The notes under the pieces: generated by a model | The model's database searches: none | Seen by the model: only the letters and a program-made list of their open reading frames with translations | Told to the model about the DNA's origin: nothing | Made by a program: the position numbers and the translations under genes | From: DAOPXV01 sp035352535 | Lineage (GTDB): Bacteria > Muiribacteriota > UBA9980 | Direction: 5' to 3' | Length of the DNA: 19,301 nt | Assembly: GCA_964545075.1 (NCBI GenBank) | Contig: CAZJFS010000079.1 | Span: forward strand, 1 to 19,301 | In this document: in pieces, positions 7,229 through 14,513 of the stretch | Numbering within the stretch: the stretch's first letter is position 1 | Layout: the number at the start of each line of letters is the position of its first letter

Positions 7229-8191
7229 TTATTGTTTCAATTTTTCGTTTAAAATTGTGTAAAACAGGGGGACCATGATCTCATGACAGCCGATGAAGTT
7301 GAAGCTTCTGCCGCCGGAACCAATGGTGGGTCTGCTTAAAACATTCGCGTTCGGGCGGTAGTGGCTTATCATGTCAAAATTTGCGGTGTGAAATCCGCGG
7401 GCGTCGTGTCCCAGATTTCGCACGAGCGTGAGAGCCTTAAGGAATACTTCCGGCATGACGACCGCCGAGCCGAGATTTATATAGATGGCTCCGGGCGAAA
7501 GTTGCGCGACCTGCGAGCAATACGTCTTGAAATCATTGAAAGTGGCTGTTCCTATGGCGGCGCCGTCAGCGTTCGGATGGACGTGGACGATATCGGTTCC
7601 TATCGCGATATGCACTGTCGCCGGAACGCCGCATAAGTCGGCATTGTATAAAAGCGAATTTTGTTTGTAAGGAGCTTTTATGTTCCGCATTACTCTGGCT
7701 ATTTCGCGGCCCGCTCCCGTAGCGTTTTTCATTGCGGCCGCGAAAGCCTCGTTCATATGAAATCCTGTTTCATAAGCCATTCCGAAAGAACCGTCGACGA
7801 GGGCCTCGGCTACGTCCTCGGATGTTTTTGCGTTTATGGCGATTTCAAGGTCGTGTATGGCCGCTGATCCGTTCATTGATACCATTGAAATTACGCCCCG
7901 TTTTATAAGCTCGATAAGGTAAGGAGAAACGCCGGTTTTTATTACGTGGCCGCCTATGGCGACTATTATCTTTTTCTTTTTTTCGTATGCGAGGCGGACG
8001 AGATCGCAAAAGTCCATTAGATCTTTAGCGGCCTGTATTTTGGGAAGCCCGCCGATAAATTCCGAAAAAGAGGCTCCGGCGGAAACGGCGGGGACCCCGA
8101 AGTCGTCTTTATTTACTTTGCATTTTCTTGAGCTCAACGGGTATGTTTTGACTTTTTTAAAGTCCAGGTCTTTGATGTTTTTTTCCTTCAT
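7229..8191 (-). CDS. Conserved protein of unknown function in the heptose/LPS operon
   Basis: I cannot assign a function to this 320-residue soluble protein with confidence. It looks like an enzyme. Gly-rich and His-rich blocks that appear catalytic or ligand-binding include KIIVAIGGHVIKTG (74-87), VSMNGSAAIHDLE (104-116), HIAIGTDIVHVHPNADGAAIG (194-214), INLGSAVVMPEVFLKAL (238-254) and FIGCHEI (299-305). The GGH and NGSAAIHD blocks recall Rossmann-like NAD-binding folds such as the deoxyhypusine synthase superfamily, but the usual deoxyhypusine synthase motifs are not evident. It lies between a membrane methyltransferase gene and gmhA, 13 bases after the former's stop. That suggests a role in sugar-nucleotide or core-sugar metabolism; this is inferred from context only. 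There is no signal peptide or membrane segment, and no strong ribosome site before the ATG. Confidence 0.8.
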   Translation of the reverse strand: MKEKNIKDLDFKKVKTYPLSSRKCKVNKDDFGVPAVSAGASFSEFIGGLPKIQAAKDLMDFCDLVRLAYEKKKKIIVAIGGHVIKTGVSPYLIELIKRGVISMVSMNGSAAIHDLEIAINAKTSEDVAEALVDGSFGMAYETGFHMNEAFAAAMKNATGAGREIARVMRNIKAPYKQNSLLYNADLCGVPATVHIAIGTDIVHVHPNADGAAIGTATFNDFKTYCSQVAQLSPGAIYINLGSAVVMPEVFLKALTLVRNLGHDARGFHTANFDMISHYRPNANVLSRPTIGSGGRSFNFIGCHEIMVPLFYTILNEKLKQ

Positions 8192-8204
8192 AATTTAACG
8201 CTCT

Positions 8205-8774
8205 TTATTTTTTTAGATTTCTTTTAAGTTTGAAAAACAATATTAACAAAACTATCGTTACAGCCAGAACGCCGTTGTATTCTCTGTTTTTTAAAAAACT
8301 TTTTATGCGTGAGCTGAAATTCGAAAAGAAAAACCGGAAATTCGAAAAGGCTTCGCCTATACTTTCGAAGGTCGGGAAAAAGCCTGGCGTCGACTGCTGA
8401 TATTCGAGGTAGTAGTCTCCGAATTTTTTCTGAAGTTCTTTTTTTTCAGCGCTCATTGTCGCGGGATAGACGATAAGGAACAGGACATAGTAAACGACGG
8501 CCAGCGTCAGGTTCATTGATGCTATCAAAAGCCCGGTTCCCATGATGAAGGACCCGAGATAAAGAGGGTTTCTGGTGGCCCTGTATGGTCCGTCCGTGGT
8601 CAACCTGTCGAGCTTAACGATATAAGAAGAAGCCCATACCCGGATAAGCTCTCCGAGTATGGCGATGGCCGAGCCGAACCAGAAGTAGAAGATTGAAACC
8701 GGCTTTGACATGATGATTAAAAGTATCGAAAAAACATAACCGAAACTTACCCTGATTTTTCTGATTATTTCCAT
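8205..8774 (-). CDS. ICMT/PEMT-type integral membrane methyltransferase family protein
   Basis: This 189-residue membrane protein carries the isoprenylcysteine carboxyl methyltransferase / phospholipid N-methyltransferase signature: DGPYRATRNPLYLG (61-74) and EKKELQKKFGDYYLEYQQSTPGFFP, the S-adenosylmethionine-binding region of the fold. Hydrophobic segments lie at about 12-22, 28-43, 75-104 and, after the conserved domain, 168-181. The final segment, preceded by an amphipathic Phe-rich stretch (142-160), extends beyond the usual C-terminus. Bacterial members act on varied lipids or isoprenoid-like substrates, so the substrate cannot be named; its place among LPS genes suggests envelope lipid or glycolipid modification. 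The start is supported by GAAGGG 7 bases upstream. It lies 16 bases after the heptosyltransferase gene. Confidence 0.88.
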   Translation of the reverse strand: MEIIRKIRVSFGYVFSILLIIMSKPVSIFYFWFGSAIAILGELIRVWASSYIVKLDRLTTDGPYRATRNPLYLGSFIMGTGLLIASMNLTLAVVYYVLFLIVYPATMSAEKKELQKKFGDYYLEYQQSTPGFFPTFESIGEAFSNFRFFFSNFSSRIKSFLKNREYNGVLAVTIVLLILFFKLKRNLKK

Positions 8775-8790
8775 GTAACTGCCCTTCTTT

Positions 8791-9867
8791 TTATTTATTT
8801 TTGATTACCGATTTTAGCACTGCATCAAAGACGTCTCTGACGTTGATTTTTTTTATGCATCTGAAATCTCCGGGCCGGCATTTTTTTTGATCGCACGGCC
8901 GGCACTTCAGATCCATGTCGCATACCGCCGTAAAGTTTTTGGAAAGCGGTCCGAATGTTTCCGCGTTTGTCGGACCGAAAAGTCCTATTACGGGGCAGAC
9001 GCCCGCCGCGGCTATATGCAGCGGTCCGGAATCCGGGCCTATATAGCATTTTGCGCGACCCGCGAGGTTGTATAACGCGCCGAGCGATAATTTCCCGCAG
9101 GCGGAAACGATGCTTCCGTTTAATGGTTTTGACGATGATTTTATCCGTTGAAATTCTTCCGCGTCCGCGATGGTGCCTATGATAACGTGAGTTTTTTTCA
9201 TAGCCGAAAGCGCCGGATGCCTTTCAATCATATTTATCAGGGCCGAGTAATTTTGGGCCGGCCATTTTTTAAAGTCATTAGACGGGCTTATGTGGTAAAC
9301 GAAAATGTTTTCATCGCCGGAGATTTTTTCCGACTCACGGAAATCTTCGCATTCTTTTTTTGCAAGATCCGCGGATATGAATGTTGAAAGGTCATTCCGG
9401 CCGGGGAAATTGTATTTTGAAACGAATTCGCCGGGGACATATTTTAAAAGCTCTATCTGGTTGATGGCTGAATGAACGGTAAACTTTTCCGGCGGTTTCA
9501 TGCGGTGCGTATAAAGACGTCCGCGGCCTTTATAATCGTATCCGACGCGTATTCCGGCTCCTGAAAAATATGAAAACCATGCTGTTTTTGGAATGCCGTG
9601 AAAGTCTATCACAACGTCATATCTTCTTTTTCTGACCATGAAGAGAAAATTTATATCGTAGCGTAATTTTTCCAGAAAAGACCGTCCGGTGTTTTTATAT
9701 AAAATAAATCCGTCCAGTGAAGGATTCTCAACGACAAGGTCTGAAAAGCGTTCGTCGACCATAAGGTCCACGGAAGCATTTTTAAACATGGAGCGTGCGG
9801 CTGAAAAAGCCGGTGTACACTGGACTATATCGCCTATTGAGCGCAGCCTTATGAGCAAAACTTTCAT
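8791..9867 (-). CDS. GT9-family heptosyltransferase (LPS core)
   Basis: This 358-residue glycosyltransferase family 9 protein transfers heptose from ADP-heptose to the growing LPS core on the cytoplasmic face of the inner membrane. Characteristic features: the N-terminal LLIRLRSIGDIVQCTPA (4-20), RRYDVVIDFHG (81-91), KWPAQNY (201-207), and the donor-binding GPDSGPLHIAAAG (277-289) followed by PVIGLFGPT (292-300). A Cys-rich C-terminus (C316, C322, C325, C330, C337) is common in WaaF-type bacterial GT9 proteins. I cannot tell whether it is heptosyltransferase I, II or another. The ATG lies 5 bases after the upstream stop without a recognisable ribosome site, suggesting coupled translation. Confidence 0.93.
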   Translation of the reverse strand: MKVLLIRLRSIGDIVQCTPAFSAARSMFKNASVDLMVDERFSDLVVENPSLDGFILYKNTGRSFLEKLRYDINFLFMVRKRRYDVVIDFHGIPKTAWFSYFSGAGIRVGYDYKGRGRLYTHRMKPPEKFTVHSAINQIELLKYVPGEFVSKYNFPGRNDLSTFISADLAKKECEDFRESEKISGDENIFVYHISPSNDFKKWPAQNYSALINMIERHPALSAMKKTHVIIGTIADAEEFQRIKSSSKPLNGSIVSACGKLSLGALYNLAGRAKCYIGPDSGPLHIAAAGVCPVIGLFGPTNAETFGPLSKNFTAVCDMDLKCRPCDQKKCRPGDFRCIKKINVRDVFDAVLKSVIKNK

Positions 9868-9872
9868 TTAAT

Positions 9873-10346
9873 TTAAACGTCGTTTCTTATTTTTTTTATA
9901 ATATCCCGGGTGGAGTGCGATTTAGGGTCGCCGGTTATGACGATCTTTCCGCCGTAAGAGAGAACCGATTCTCTTTCCGGAACCGTTTCTACCGTATAAT
10001 CCGTGCCCTTTGCGTGAATATCCGGCTTGAGACGCAGTATTATGCCATCGGCGGTCGGCTCGTCGAATATGACCACGTAATCGACAGCTGAAAATGCCGA
10101 GAGTATTTCGGCTCTTTCGTCCTGCGATGTGATCGATGTTCTAAGTTTTTTCAACTTTTTTAAGGACTCGTCGGAGTTTATGGCCACGGCCAATATGCCT
10201 CCGAGCTGTTTGGCGTCATGCAGGTTTCTTATATGGCCGACGTGGAGCAGGTCGAAGCAGCCGTTAGTGAATATAAAATTTTTGCCGAGTTTTTTTGCGG
10301 CATATCTTATGCGTTCCAGTTCTTCTATGGTTTTTAATTTACTCAT
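9873..10346 (-). CDS. RfaE2-like nucleotidyltransferase, divergent paralogue
   Basis: This 157-residue protein belongs to the HIGH-motif cytidylyl/adenylyltransferase family. It has TNGCFDLLHVGH (27-38, HxGH at 35-38), TSQDERAEIL, VVIFDEPTADGIILRLKPD, KGTDY, and a terminal STRDIIKKI. It is related to the RfaE2 protein at 6041-6550 but differs in the loops: SLKKLKKLRTSIT in place of SVRRNKGAGRPVV, and YTVETVPERESVL in place of YAENEIVGAAFV. It may be a second heptose 1-phosphate adenylyltransferase or act on another sugar or polyol phosphate. It is the first gene of the operon, about 60 bases downstream of the predicted transcription start, with GGAG 5 bases before the ATG. Confidence 0.85.
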   Translation of the reverse strand: MSKLKTIEELERIRYAAKKLGKNFIFTNGCFDLLHVGHIRNLHDAKQLGGILAVAINSDESLKKLKKLRTSITSQDERAEILSAFSAVDYVVIFDEPTADGIILRLKPDIHAKGTDYTVETVPERESVLSYGGKIVITGDPKSHSTRDIIKKIRNDV

Positions 10347-10414
10347 ATCGTCTCCAGTATAATTAAATAAAAAAATGCCAAAGCTTATTTAACCTTCGCG
10401 TTTTTTTTTCGGAT

Positions 10415-10443
10415 AATATACCATATTACTTTAAATTTGTCCA
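10415..10443 (-). promoter_or_regulatory. Predicted sigma70-type promoter of the LPS operon
   Basis: On the minus strand, TGGACA (10438-10443) and TATATT (10415-10420) are separated by 17 bases; each hexamer matches the consensus at five of six positions. Transcription would start near 10408 and give a leader of about 60 bases before the first gene. Confidence 0.65.
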
Positions 10444-10457
10444 ACTTATTAGGGGCA

Positions 10458-10474
10458 AAAATAAACTTTATTTT
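10458..10474. repeat. Perfect 8-base inverted repeat upstream of the LPS promoter
   Basis: AAAATAAA and TTTATTTT are separated by a single C. The element lies about 15 bases upstream of the -35 box of the LPS promoter, where an UP element or regulator site could sit. In such AT-rich DNA a chance palindrome is quite possible. Confidence 0.35.
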
Positions 10475-10538
10475 GAGTGAATATTCTTGAAACATGATAT
10501 GCTTTGCGCCGCAAGTAAAATATAAAAACAAAAAAATG

Positions 10539-10567
10539 TTGTAAGAATATCGAAATTATGATACAAT
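10539..10567 (+). promoter_or_regulatory. Candidate promoter of the hydrogenase operon
   Basis: TTGTAA (10539-10544) and TACAAT (10562-10567) are separated by 17 bases; matches to the consensus hexamers are four and five of six. It implies a leader of about 150 bases before hyfB. A weaker alternative lies at 10674-10703 (TTGTGA, CATAAA). Confidence 0.45.
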
Positions 10568-10716
10568 ACGCGAGGAATTTTTTGTGATTTCAAATATTTC
10601 TAGAAACGGGTGCATTTTTTAAGTGTACGAGCTCTCATTTAATTTTTCCTTTTTTTCCAGGTTCCACCTTCCCTTGTGAATATCAGTTTTTATTTCGCAT
10701 AAAATAATTAGCAATT

Positions 10717-10722
10717 GGGAGG
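10717..10722 (+). promoter_or_regulatory. Ribosome binding site of hyfB
   Basis: GGGAGG lies 4 bases before the ATG at 10727. It decides this start against the in-frame TTG at 10715, which would place the ribosome site inside the coding sequence, and against the ATG at 10739. Confidence 0.7.
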
Positions 10723-10726
10723 GGGC

Positions 10727-12814
10727 ATGGCCGCTTCAATGGTGTTATTCTTTTTTTTCATATCCTCATTCATTTATGTCGCCAACTGCGTTTTGGCGAT
10801 CGTTTTAAGAAAACGCGAAGAACTTTTGATAAAGGTTTCCACTTTTTTTAATATTATCGCTGGCGTTGCCGGACTATCATATTCGCTGATCGTCCTTATT
10901 TTTAATCAGGAGATTTATTATAAAATTCCTTTCGCCGTCGTATCTTCGGCGATAGGAAATACTTCGATCCACGCGATGACGATAAAGATTTCCGCGCTGA
11001 ATTGCTTCTTTCTCGCGTTGATATATCTGCTTTCTTCAGTCAGCGCGTTTTACTCATCCTCTTATATCAGGCAGTATCTCAGTTTTGAAAATCATTTTGA
11101 AACTCCACGCGTGCCTCTTCTTACGGGTTTATTTTCGCTTTTCATTCTTTCCATGGTAATGGTTTCGGTTTCAAATCACGCGATAATTTTTTTGATCTCG
11201 TGGGAATTGATGTCGCTTTTTTCCTTTTTTCTGGTGATGACGGAACACGAAAGCCCGAAAACAAGAAGCGCCGGGTTCACGTATTTTATAATGACCCACT
11301 TCGGAACCGCATTTCTTTTCATGTTTCTCGCGATAATGTTTTCGCTGACGTCGAGTCTGGATTTCGCTGATTATGTGAATATCGGGGCCGGACTTGGCGG
11401 AGGTTTTAAAACTGCTCTTTTTATGATGCTTTTGGTAGGCTTTGGCACGAAAGCAGGTATCGTCCCGCTTCATATCTGGCTTCCGCAGGCTCACCCGCAG
11501 GCGCCTTCGCATGTTTCAGCATTGATGTCCGGCGTGATGGTCAAAGTGGCCATGCTTATGCTCCTGCGATTCACGTTTGAATTTTTAGGGCGGACCGAGC
11601 TTATCTGCGGCATAGTAACCCTGGCTATCGGCTCGATTACTTCCATACTTGGCATAATGTACGCCGTAGTCGAATCCGATATCAAAAAAAGTCTGGCTTA
11701 TTCGACCATTGAAAACGTCGGCATAATATTTTCTACATTCGCCTGCGCTCTGATCCTTGATTCGCAGGGCGAGAAATTATACGCCGCGTTCGCTCTTACC
11801 GCCATGCTATATCACGTTCTGGCGCACTCTTTCTTTAAAACCCTGCTTTTTTTAAACGCGGGCGCTATCATTCATTCGACTCACACCAGAAACATGGATG
11901 AAATGGGCGGACTAATAAAAAAAATGCCGCAGACCGCGTTTTATTTTCTTACGGGCGCGATGTGCATGGCGTCTCTTCCGCCCATGGCTGCGTTCGTTTC
12001 AAAATGGCTCGTATTTCAATCGATACTTCTGACGCTTAAATCACCGGAGAACTGGATAAAAATAATCGTTCCTGTCGCTGGAGCTTCGCTTGCTCTGGCT
12101 TCGGCTCTGGCTTCTTTCAATGCCGTTAAAAATATGTATTCGATATTTCTCGCGAGGAACAGGGGCGGTCACAAGTATATGCACGAGATTTGCGAAACAT
12201 CTTTTCAAATGCGCGTTTCAATGTTGATCGTCACCCTGCTTTGTTTCGTTTTCGGTATTTTTTCGCCTTCGCTTCTTTCAAACCTCAAATACGCGGTTGG
12301 CGAACTTGTGCCTGAAATAATGAAAGCCGGGGAGTTTTTTACCGAAGCTTCAGCCTTTATAATTCCGGTTCATAAGGATCTGGCTTCCATATCGCCGCTT
12401 CTGGTTTTTTCAGCGCTTATAATATTTTTGATATTGCTGAAGTTCGCCGTGAATTTCCTTTATTCACGCCGCGGGTTCAGGGTTTATGAAACGTGGAGCT
12501 GCGGGGCCGATATCGACGAAACTATGGAATATACTCCCGAGTCATACTCTCAGCCGCTCATGGTTGTCTTTAAAAACATATACAGACCCAAGACGGATAT
12601 AGAAACCGTGCATAACGAAGATCGCTATATCGTAAAAAAGGTTACATACAGTCAGGCGATGACGCCTTTCTTTGAAACGTATCTTTATAAACCTCTCACG
12701 CGGTTCGTTTTCATTACCTCTGACAGCTTTAAAAGAATGCAGGTGGGCTACATTCACGTTTACCTGCTTTATATTTTTGTTACTTTGATAGTTCTTTTAC
12801 TTGCCGTAAGATAG
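10727..12814 (+). CDS. hyfB: Hydrogenase-4-type membrane subunit B, antiporter-like (HyfB/HycC family)
   Basis: This 695-residue polytopic membrane protein belongs to the NuoL/MrpA-like proton-conducting family and matches HyfB/HycC of membrane-bound group 4 hydrogenases. Conserved ion-path features: ISWELMSL with E160, GFGTKAGIVPLHIWLPQAHP with K242, SDIKKSLAYSTIEN (318-330), and AHSFFKTLLFLNAGAI with K371. The C-terminal part has a polar stretch (YETWSCGAD, SYSQPLMVVFKNIYRP) and a last transmembrane helix preceded by MQVGYIHVYLLYIF, a layout typical of HyfB rather than NuoL. It should translocate H+ or Na+ coupled to electron transfer in the peripheral arm. It opens the operon; hyfC follows after 11 bases with an AAGGAG site. 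Confidence 0.93.
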   Translation: MAASMVLFFFFISSFIYVANCVLAIVLRKREELLIKVSTFFNIIAGVAGLSYSLIVLIFNQEIYYKIPFAVVSSAIGNTSIHAMTIKISALNCFFLALIYLLSSVSAFYSSSYIRQYLSFENHFETPRVPLLTGLFSLFILSMVMVSVSNHAIIFLISWELMSLFSFFLVMTEHESPKTRSAGFTYFIMTHFGTAFLFMFLAIMFSLTSSLDFADYVNIGAGLGGGFKTALFMMLLVGFGTKAGIVPLHIWLPQAHPQAPSHVSALMSGVMVKVAMLMLLRFTFEFLGRTELICGIVTLAIGSITSILGIMYAVVESDIKKSLAYSTIENVGIIFSTFACALILDSQGEKLYAAFALTAMLYHVLAHSFFKTLLFLNAGAIIHSTHTRNMDEMGGLIKKMPQTAFYFLTGAMCMASLPPMAAFVSKWLVFQSILLTLKSPENWIKIIVPVAGASLALASALASFNAVKNMYSIFLARNRGGHKYMHEICETSFQMRVSMLIVTLLCFVFGIFSPSLLSNLKYAVGELVPEIMKAGEFFTEASAFIIPVHKDLASISPLLVFSALIIFLILLKFAVNFLYSRRGFRVYETWSCGADIDETMEYTPESYSQPLMVVFKNIYRPKTDIETVHNEDRYIVKKVTYSQAMTPFFETYLYKPLTRFVFITSDSFKRMQVGYIHVYLLYIFVTLIVLLLAVR

Positions 12815-12825
12815 GAAGGAGAAAT

Positions 12826-13773
12826 ATGTATTTTGAAAAAATTTTAATATCAATTTTGCAGGCGCTTATTTTAATATCGGCTGCGCCTCTTCTGGCCGGA
12901 ATAATAAAAAAGGTCAAGGCGACTTTCCAATATAGGCAGGGGCCTCCGGTTCTTCAGCCATATTACGATCTGTCGAAATATATGAAAAAAGAGGTTGTCG
13001 TTTCAGACATCGCGTCATGGCTTTTTCTTGCTGCGCCTTATGTGACGTTAGCTGCCATAGTTATTTGCGCATTTCTCGTCCCTTCCGTGTCGTATCTGTA
13101 CTCGCTTTCGAAGCTGGGCGATATGATATTAATAATATATCTTTTCGCGCTGGCTCGTTTTTTTATGGCTCTAGCGGCCATGGATACGGCTTCAGCTTTT
13201 GGCGGAATGGCCTCCTCGCGAGAGATGATGATAAGCTCCATAGCCGAACCGGCAATGATACTCTGCTTTATTTCTCTTGCCATAACCTATGGCTCGACGA
13301 ATCTTTCGAATATAATGTCGAGCACTATAAAGTCGGGCAATTATTTTTTCGCCATTGAGAATATTTTCGTGTTTTTCGCACTTTTCATTATCGTGGTAGC
13401 CGAGACCGGCCGCGTTCCTTTCGATAACCCGGCCACGCATCTGGAGCTTACGATGATCCACGAGGGTATGATACTTGAATATTCGGGAAGATATCTCGCG
13501 ATGATGACGATGGCTTCATATATCAAGCAGGCGGTCTTATTTACCCTGATGGTGAATATATTTTTCCCTTACGGAATGCTGACGCAATTCGCCGCGCTGC
13601 CGTTCGTAGTGAGTTCCGCTCTTTTGATCTTCAAACTGATTGCTTTTTCAGTGGTGGTTGGTATCTTTGAATCAGTTCTCGCGAAATTCAGGCTTTTTCA
13701 GGTGCCCGACCTCATAGGGATATCTTTTGTTTTAGCTCTTACCGGAATAATAACCAACGTAATTAAAATATAA
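12826..13773 (+). CDS. hyfC: Hydrogenase-4-type membrane subunit C, NuoH-like (HyfC/HycD family)
   Basis: This 315-residue membrane protein is the NuoH-like subunit that links the peripheral catalytic arm to the membrane ion channels in group 4 hydrogenases. It contains YRQGPPVLQPYYDLSKYMKKE (36-56), the family's cytoplasmic loop, and VAETGRVPFDNPATHLELTM followed by IHEGMILEYSGR (191-222) with conserved acidic residues E193, D200, E207, E213 and E218. These are hallmarks of HyfC/HycD and Mbh/Ech equivalents, and the length is close to E. coli HyfC. The start has GGAG 5 bases upstream. A 39-base gap leads to hyfE. Confidence 0.95.
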   Translation: MYFEKILISILQALILISAAPLLAGIIKKVKATFQYRQGPPVLQPYYDLSKYMKKEVVVSDIASWLFLAAPYVTLAAIVICAFLVPSVSYLYSLSKLGDMILIIYLFALARFFMALAAMDTASAFGGMASSREMMISSIAEPAMILCFISLAITYGSTNLSNIMSSTIKSGNYFFAIENIFVFFALFIIVVAETGRVPFDNPATHLELTMIHEGMILEYSGRYLAMMTMASYIKQAVLFTLMVNIFFPYGMLTQFAALPFVVSSALLIFKLIAFSVVVGIFESVLAKFRLFQVPDLIGISFVLALTGIITNVIKI

Positions 13774-13812
13774 TGTCTATAATTTAAAGTATTCGAAAGG
13801 AATAAAATAACG

Positions 13813-14481
13813 ATGAACAATCATGAAATTCCTTCAATAATGATCCAGATGAATGTATTGAACGCGATAATGCTTCTTACGGCGATACTTTCTCTCGCTT
13901 TTCGTCGCGTCAGGTCTCAGATATCATCTTACGCCGTGCAGTCTTTCGCGCTTACCCTTATATGCGCATTGATGGCGGGCGCTACCGGCGGAGCGCACAT
14001 TTATTTCGTGGCGTTTCTGACATTTTTTATTAAATGCGTCACCGTTCCGTATTTTTTAGCGCATATATCGCATAAGATAAGCGTTACGAAAGATACTGAA
14101 AAATTCTTCGCGGTTCCCACTGCGGTTCTGATATCAGGGCTTCTCATAATATTTTCGTATTATGTAATGCTGCCTCTTACCATCAAGCTGGAACCGCTTA
14201 CCAGGGGATCGCTGAACACTTCGGTTTCGCTCATACTCATAGGTTTGTTTTTGATGATGAACAGGACGTTCGCGCTTACGCAGGTGCTTGGAATACTCAT
14301 AATCGAGAACGGGCTTTTTCTGGCCGGTATCGCTACTACACATGGAATGCCCCTTTTTATCGAACTGGGCATATTTTTTGATATGATCGTAGGCGTAGTG
14401 CTTATGGGTATTCTTACCAACAGGATAAGCGATAGTTTTGAAACCCTGGACACGAATAAGCTCAACCTGTTGAAACATTAG
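13813..14481 (+). CDS. hyfE: Hydrogenase-4-type membrane subunit E (HyfE)
   Basis: This 222-residue polytopic membrane protein matches HyfE in length, helix pattern and context. The C-terminal part is NuoK-like, with acidic residues in membrane segments (LGILIIENGLFLAG with E, and FIELGIFFDMIVGVVLMGILTNRI with E and D). The N-terminal half adds about three helices plus the loop FLTFFIKCVTVPYFLAHI. HyfE proteins occur in Hyf-type and some other group 4 complexes but not in E. coli hydrogenase 3, so its presence places this cluster nearer hydrogenase-4 types. AAGGA lies about 11 bases before the ATG. Confidence 0.9.
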   Translation: MNNHEIPSIMIQMNVLNAIMLLTAILSLAFRRVRSQISSYAVQSFALTLICALMAGATGGAHIYFVAFLTFFIKCVTVPYFLAHISHKISVTKDTEKFFAVPTAVLISGLLIIFSYYVMLPLTIKLEPLTRGSLNTSVSLILIGLFLMMNRTFALTQVLGILIIENGLFLAGIATTHGMPLFIELGIFFDMIVGVVLMGILTNRISDSFETLDTNKLNLLKH

Positions 14482-14513
14482 TCTATTATTCTTTAAACGG
14501 ATGTGATCGTAAT

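Larger units (their letters stand above)
10347..10726. other. Divergent AT-rich intergenic region, no gene
   Basis: These 380 bases separate the leftward LPS operon from the rightward hydrogenase operon. I find no credible coding region. The region holds the predicted LPS promoter (10415-10443, minus), a 17-base AT palindrome (10458-10474), a plausible hydrogenase promoter (10539-10567, plus), a perfect 10-base palindrome TTTCTAGAAA (10597-10606), and long A and T runs. The nine-T run at 10401-10409 has no convincing hairpin before it. Confidence 0.75.

Noticed and set aside
7229..8191. Deoxyhypusine synthase
   Set aside because: Only a vague Rossmann-like resemblance; the recognised motifs of that family are not visible, so I left the function open.
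10391..10409. Rho-independent terminator at the nine-T run
   Set aside because: No stable GC-rich hairpin precedes the T run, and no plus-strand gene lies upstream that would end there.
10715..10717. TTG as the start of hyfB
   Set aside because: It would place the GGGAGG ribosome site inside the gene. The ATG at 10727 is correctly spaced.
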